Shown here piece by piece: positions 14,551 to 15,982 of a DNA stretch of 15,982 bases. A program made the position numbers and the translations under genes. The notes under the pieces are model-generated. The model worked only from the letters and a program-made list of their open reading frames with translations, did no database searches and had not been told where the DNA came from. Positions within the stretch are counted from its first letter, which is position 1; every line of letters begins with the position of its first letter. The stretch lies in NCBI GenBank assembly GCA_028823185.1, contig JAPKBY010000010.1, forward strand, positions 1 through 15,982, written 5' to 3'. The stretch is from Planctomycetota bacterium. GTDB lineage: Bacteria > Planctomycetota > UBA1135 > GCA-002686595.

Positions 14551-15981
14551 TCAGGATCGGGTGATGAAGATGCGCGCCTCGACCTCATGAGAGGGAGGTC
14601 CGCCCTCTCTGAGGAGACGATATCGAATCGAATCTTCGGAGGGGATCGGAAGGCCTCTGCGCGGGGTGTAGCTGTAGTTGCCATCACCGAGGTGCTCAAA
14701 GGCTCCGAGTGATGGCGGGCTGGTGATGCGGACCTTTGTTGAGATCCCGCTGGGGATGCTGTCGTTCTCAAGCAAGTTGAAATCGATGGTTGTCCCAGGC
14801 CTCACAATGATCATGTCCGGACGGGGGATCAGGTCAATGTCCTTGATCAGCACCGGCACGGGCAGATTGGGAGAGCGCCAGACCTTGGTCCGGTCTGTTG
14901 TGCCGTGAACCACTACGCGAGAGATGCGATCAAGGTTGAGCTCTCGCTCTTCGTGACCGCGCACATCGATACGCAGTGAATTGGGCAGATCGCCCAATGA
15001 GATCCCAGTCCAACTATTGTGATCAAGGTAGATCTCGACCTCCATGTCGGGTTGATCAACTGGCAGCGCGTCAGGTGAGAACCTCAGGTCTTCTGTTAGC
15101 TCTAAATCAGCGAGGCAGAAGCAGCCCATCATGGGGTTCCCGTGAAGGGTCGCGTCCGTGAGGTTGAGAGTTCGCGCTATGACCTGTCCATAGATTCGAA
15201 TGAACTGAGCATCTACGTTTGCGCTCGGAGCGAGCAGGGAGCCTTTAAAGTCCACCTGGTCTAGCGTGACTTGGCAGATGTCCGGCATCACGATGAGGAG
15301 GCTAGTTCCTGTGACGCCTTCGAGGTCAAAGCCGAAGTTCGAGAGCTGAGAGGTCGCCATGTGGTGACCGAGGGCTCCTCCATGAACAGTGAGCGCCACT
15401 GTCGAACCGCTCGGCACCGTCGCCAGGAGCCGATCCGCATCTGCTAAGACCTCTGCCGTGACCGAGAATGTGTTCAGGACCGGATCAGAGCCGGTCAGGT
15501 AGACCGTGTCCCCGTCGAAGTCCGCTGAGCCACCTGGTGCGAAGAACGCGAGGACCTCCATCAAGTTCTCAAACCAATCTAGTCGGAAGAGCTGATTCGG
15601 TGGTGCCTCGTTTAAAGGGGTCAGGGTGGTGTTTTGGAAGCCGACGGTGTTCTCAATCAGTCCACTCTTGCCGAATTGAACAGAGCCATTGAGGACGTTT
15701 CCGAACGCCATGTGAAGGTTATTGCGAACGCTCACTGCGCGCCTTTCCGGGCCCACATGCGGATCACTCGCGATCGTGAAGTAGTCAAAGTTACCGTCAC
15801 GACCAATCATCACAGGCCCAGAGATCGCAGATCTCAGCACGTTCAAGTTGTCATGTACCCAGGCAGCGAAGTCCTCTGCACCGAGGGTCGGAATGTCTCC
15901 TGAGTCGGGCGTGCGCGTGTCGAAGGAGAAGCTCTGTCCATCGAGCCAATGCACTCCAGAATCTGTCTCGGGGGTCGTAAA
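14551..15981 (-). CDS. Choice-of-anchor A family surface protein with cadherin-like C-terminus (5' end missing)
   Basis: The last 476 residues of a gene entering from the right edge. The frame is open to 15981, so the GTG at 15954 is not taken as the start. The central part is a choice-of-anchor A (adhesin-like) domain. DFAAWVHDNLNVL opens it, GSTVALTVHGG and FDLEGVTGTSLLIVMPD follow, and the diagnostic FKGSLLAPSANVD ... IYGQVIARTLNL comes before HGNPMMGCF. After a linker, about 90 C-terminal residues resemble a tandem-95/cadherin-like unit: PGTTIDFNLLENDS, then SPPSLGAFEHLGDGNYSYTP and DSIRYRLL. The protein is presumably secreted and extracellular, but the signal peptide is outside the window. 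The C-terminus ends RIFITRS, with no LPXTG, PEP-CTERM or hydrophobic anchor, unusual for the family. Function in adhesion is inferred. Confidence 0.78.
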   Translation of the reverse strand, partial: FTTPETDSGVHWLDGQSFSFDTRTPDSGDIPTLGAEDFAAWVHDNLNVLRSAISGPVMIGRDGNFDYFTIASDPHVGPERRAVSVRNNLHMAFGNVLNGSVQFGKSGLIENTVGFQNTTLTPLNEAPPNQLFRLDWFENLMEVLAFFAPGGSADFDGDTVYLTGSDPVLNTFSVTAEVLADADRLLATVPSGSTVALTVHGGALGHHMATSQLSNFGFDLEGVTGTSLLIVMPDICQVTLDQVDFKGSLLAPSANVDAQFIRIYGQVIARTLNLTDATLHGNPMMGCFCLADLELTEDLRFSPDALPVDQPDMEVEIYLDHNSWTGISLGDLPNSLRIDVRGHEERELNLDRISRVVVHGTTDRTKVWRSPNLPVPVLIKDIDLIPRPDMIIVRPGTTIDFNLLENDSIPSGISTKVRITSPPSLGAFEHLGDGNYSYTPRRGLPIPSEDSIRYRLLREGGPPSHEVEARIFITRS

Positions 15982-15982
15982 G

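Overview
This window is a dense bacterial chromosomal segment that looks moderately GC-rich by eye. Nearly every gene lies on the minus strand, so the reading order runs from high to low coordinates. No mobile elements, tRNA or rRNA genes or CRISPR arrays were seen. The organism cannot be named from the sequence alone. A Gram-negative-type cell is suggested by a lipoprotein M48 peptidase, an ISC-type Fe-S operon with HscB/HscA and a secreted choice-of-anchor A protein. My tentative leaning is Planctomycetota or Myxococcota, and this is inference. Start codons are often GTG, and Shine-Dalgarno motifs are weak or absent before many genes.

Layout from right to left: (1) 15981-14551, the 3' part of a large surface protein with a choice-of-anchor A domain and a C-terminal cadherin-like domain, followed by a hairpin. 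(2) 14473-14057, a YbgC-type acyl-CoA thioesterase. (3) 13813-14043, the only credible plus-strand gene, a 76-residue zinc-ribbon protein preceded by a possible structured leader. (4) 13558-8539, a complete ISC operon iscR-iscS-iscU-iscA-hscB-hscA, with a near-perfect 19-bp palindrome just before iscR that is the probable IscR operator. (5) 8498-6941, phosphoglycerate mutase gpmA and an M48 lipoprotein peptidase. (6) 6940-6634, a roughly 300-bp gap with a candidate promoter and a 14-bp palindrome. (7) 6633-4219, a divergent GT5 glycogen-synthase-like protein and a ROK-family sugar kinase, 3 nt apart. (8) 4177-1701, an ABC-2 exporter (ATPase and permease) overlapping by 4 nt. (9) 1685-1, glycolate-oxidase-type flavoproteins glcD and a partial glcE-like gene, again overlapping by 4 nt.

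How they fit together: IscS supplies sulfur, IscU is the scaffold, IscA a carrier, and HscB/HscA release the cluster from IscU through its LPPVK motif. IscR probably senses cluster supply and represses the operon through the palindrome. The carbon genes (gpmA, GT5, ROK kinase, glcDE) concern glucose, glycogen and glycolate metabolism, but only adjacent pairs show real coupling. The points most worth a second look are the GT5 protein, which lacks several catalytic residues of glycogen synthase, the HscB with an N-terminal zinc-finger signature like that of eukaryotic HSC20, the zinc-ribbon gene with its leader, and the absence of ferredoxin from the isc operon.
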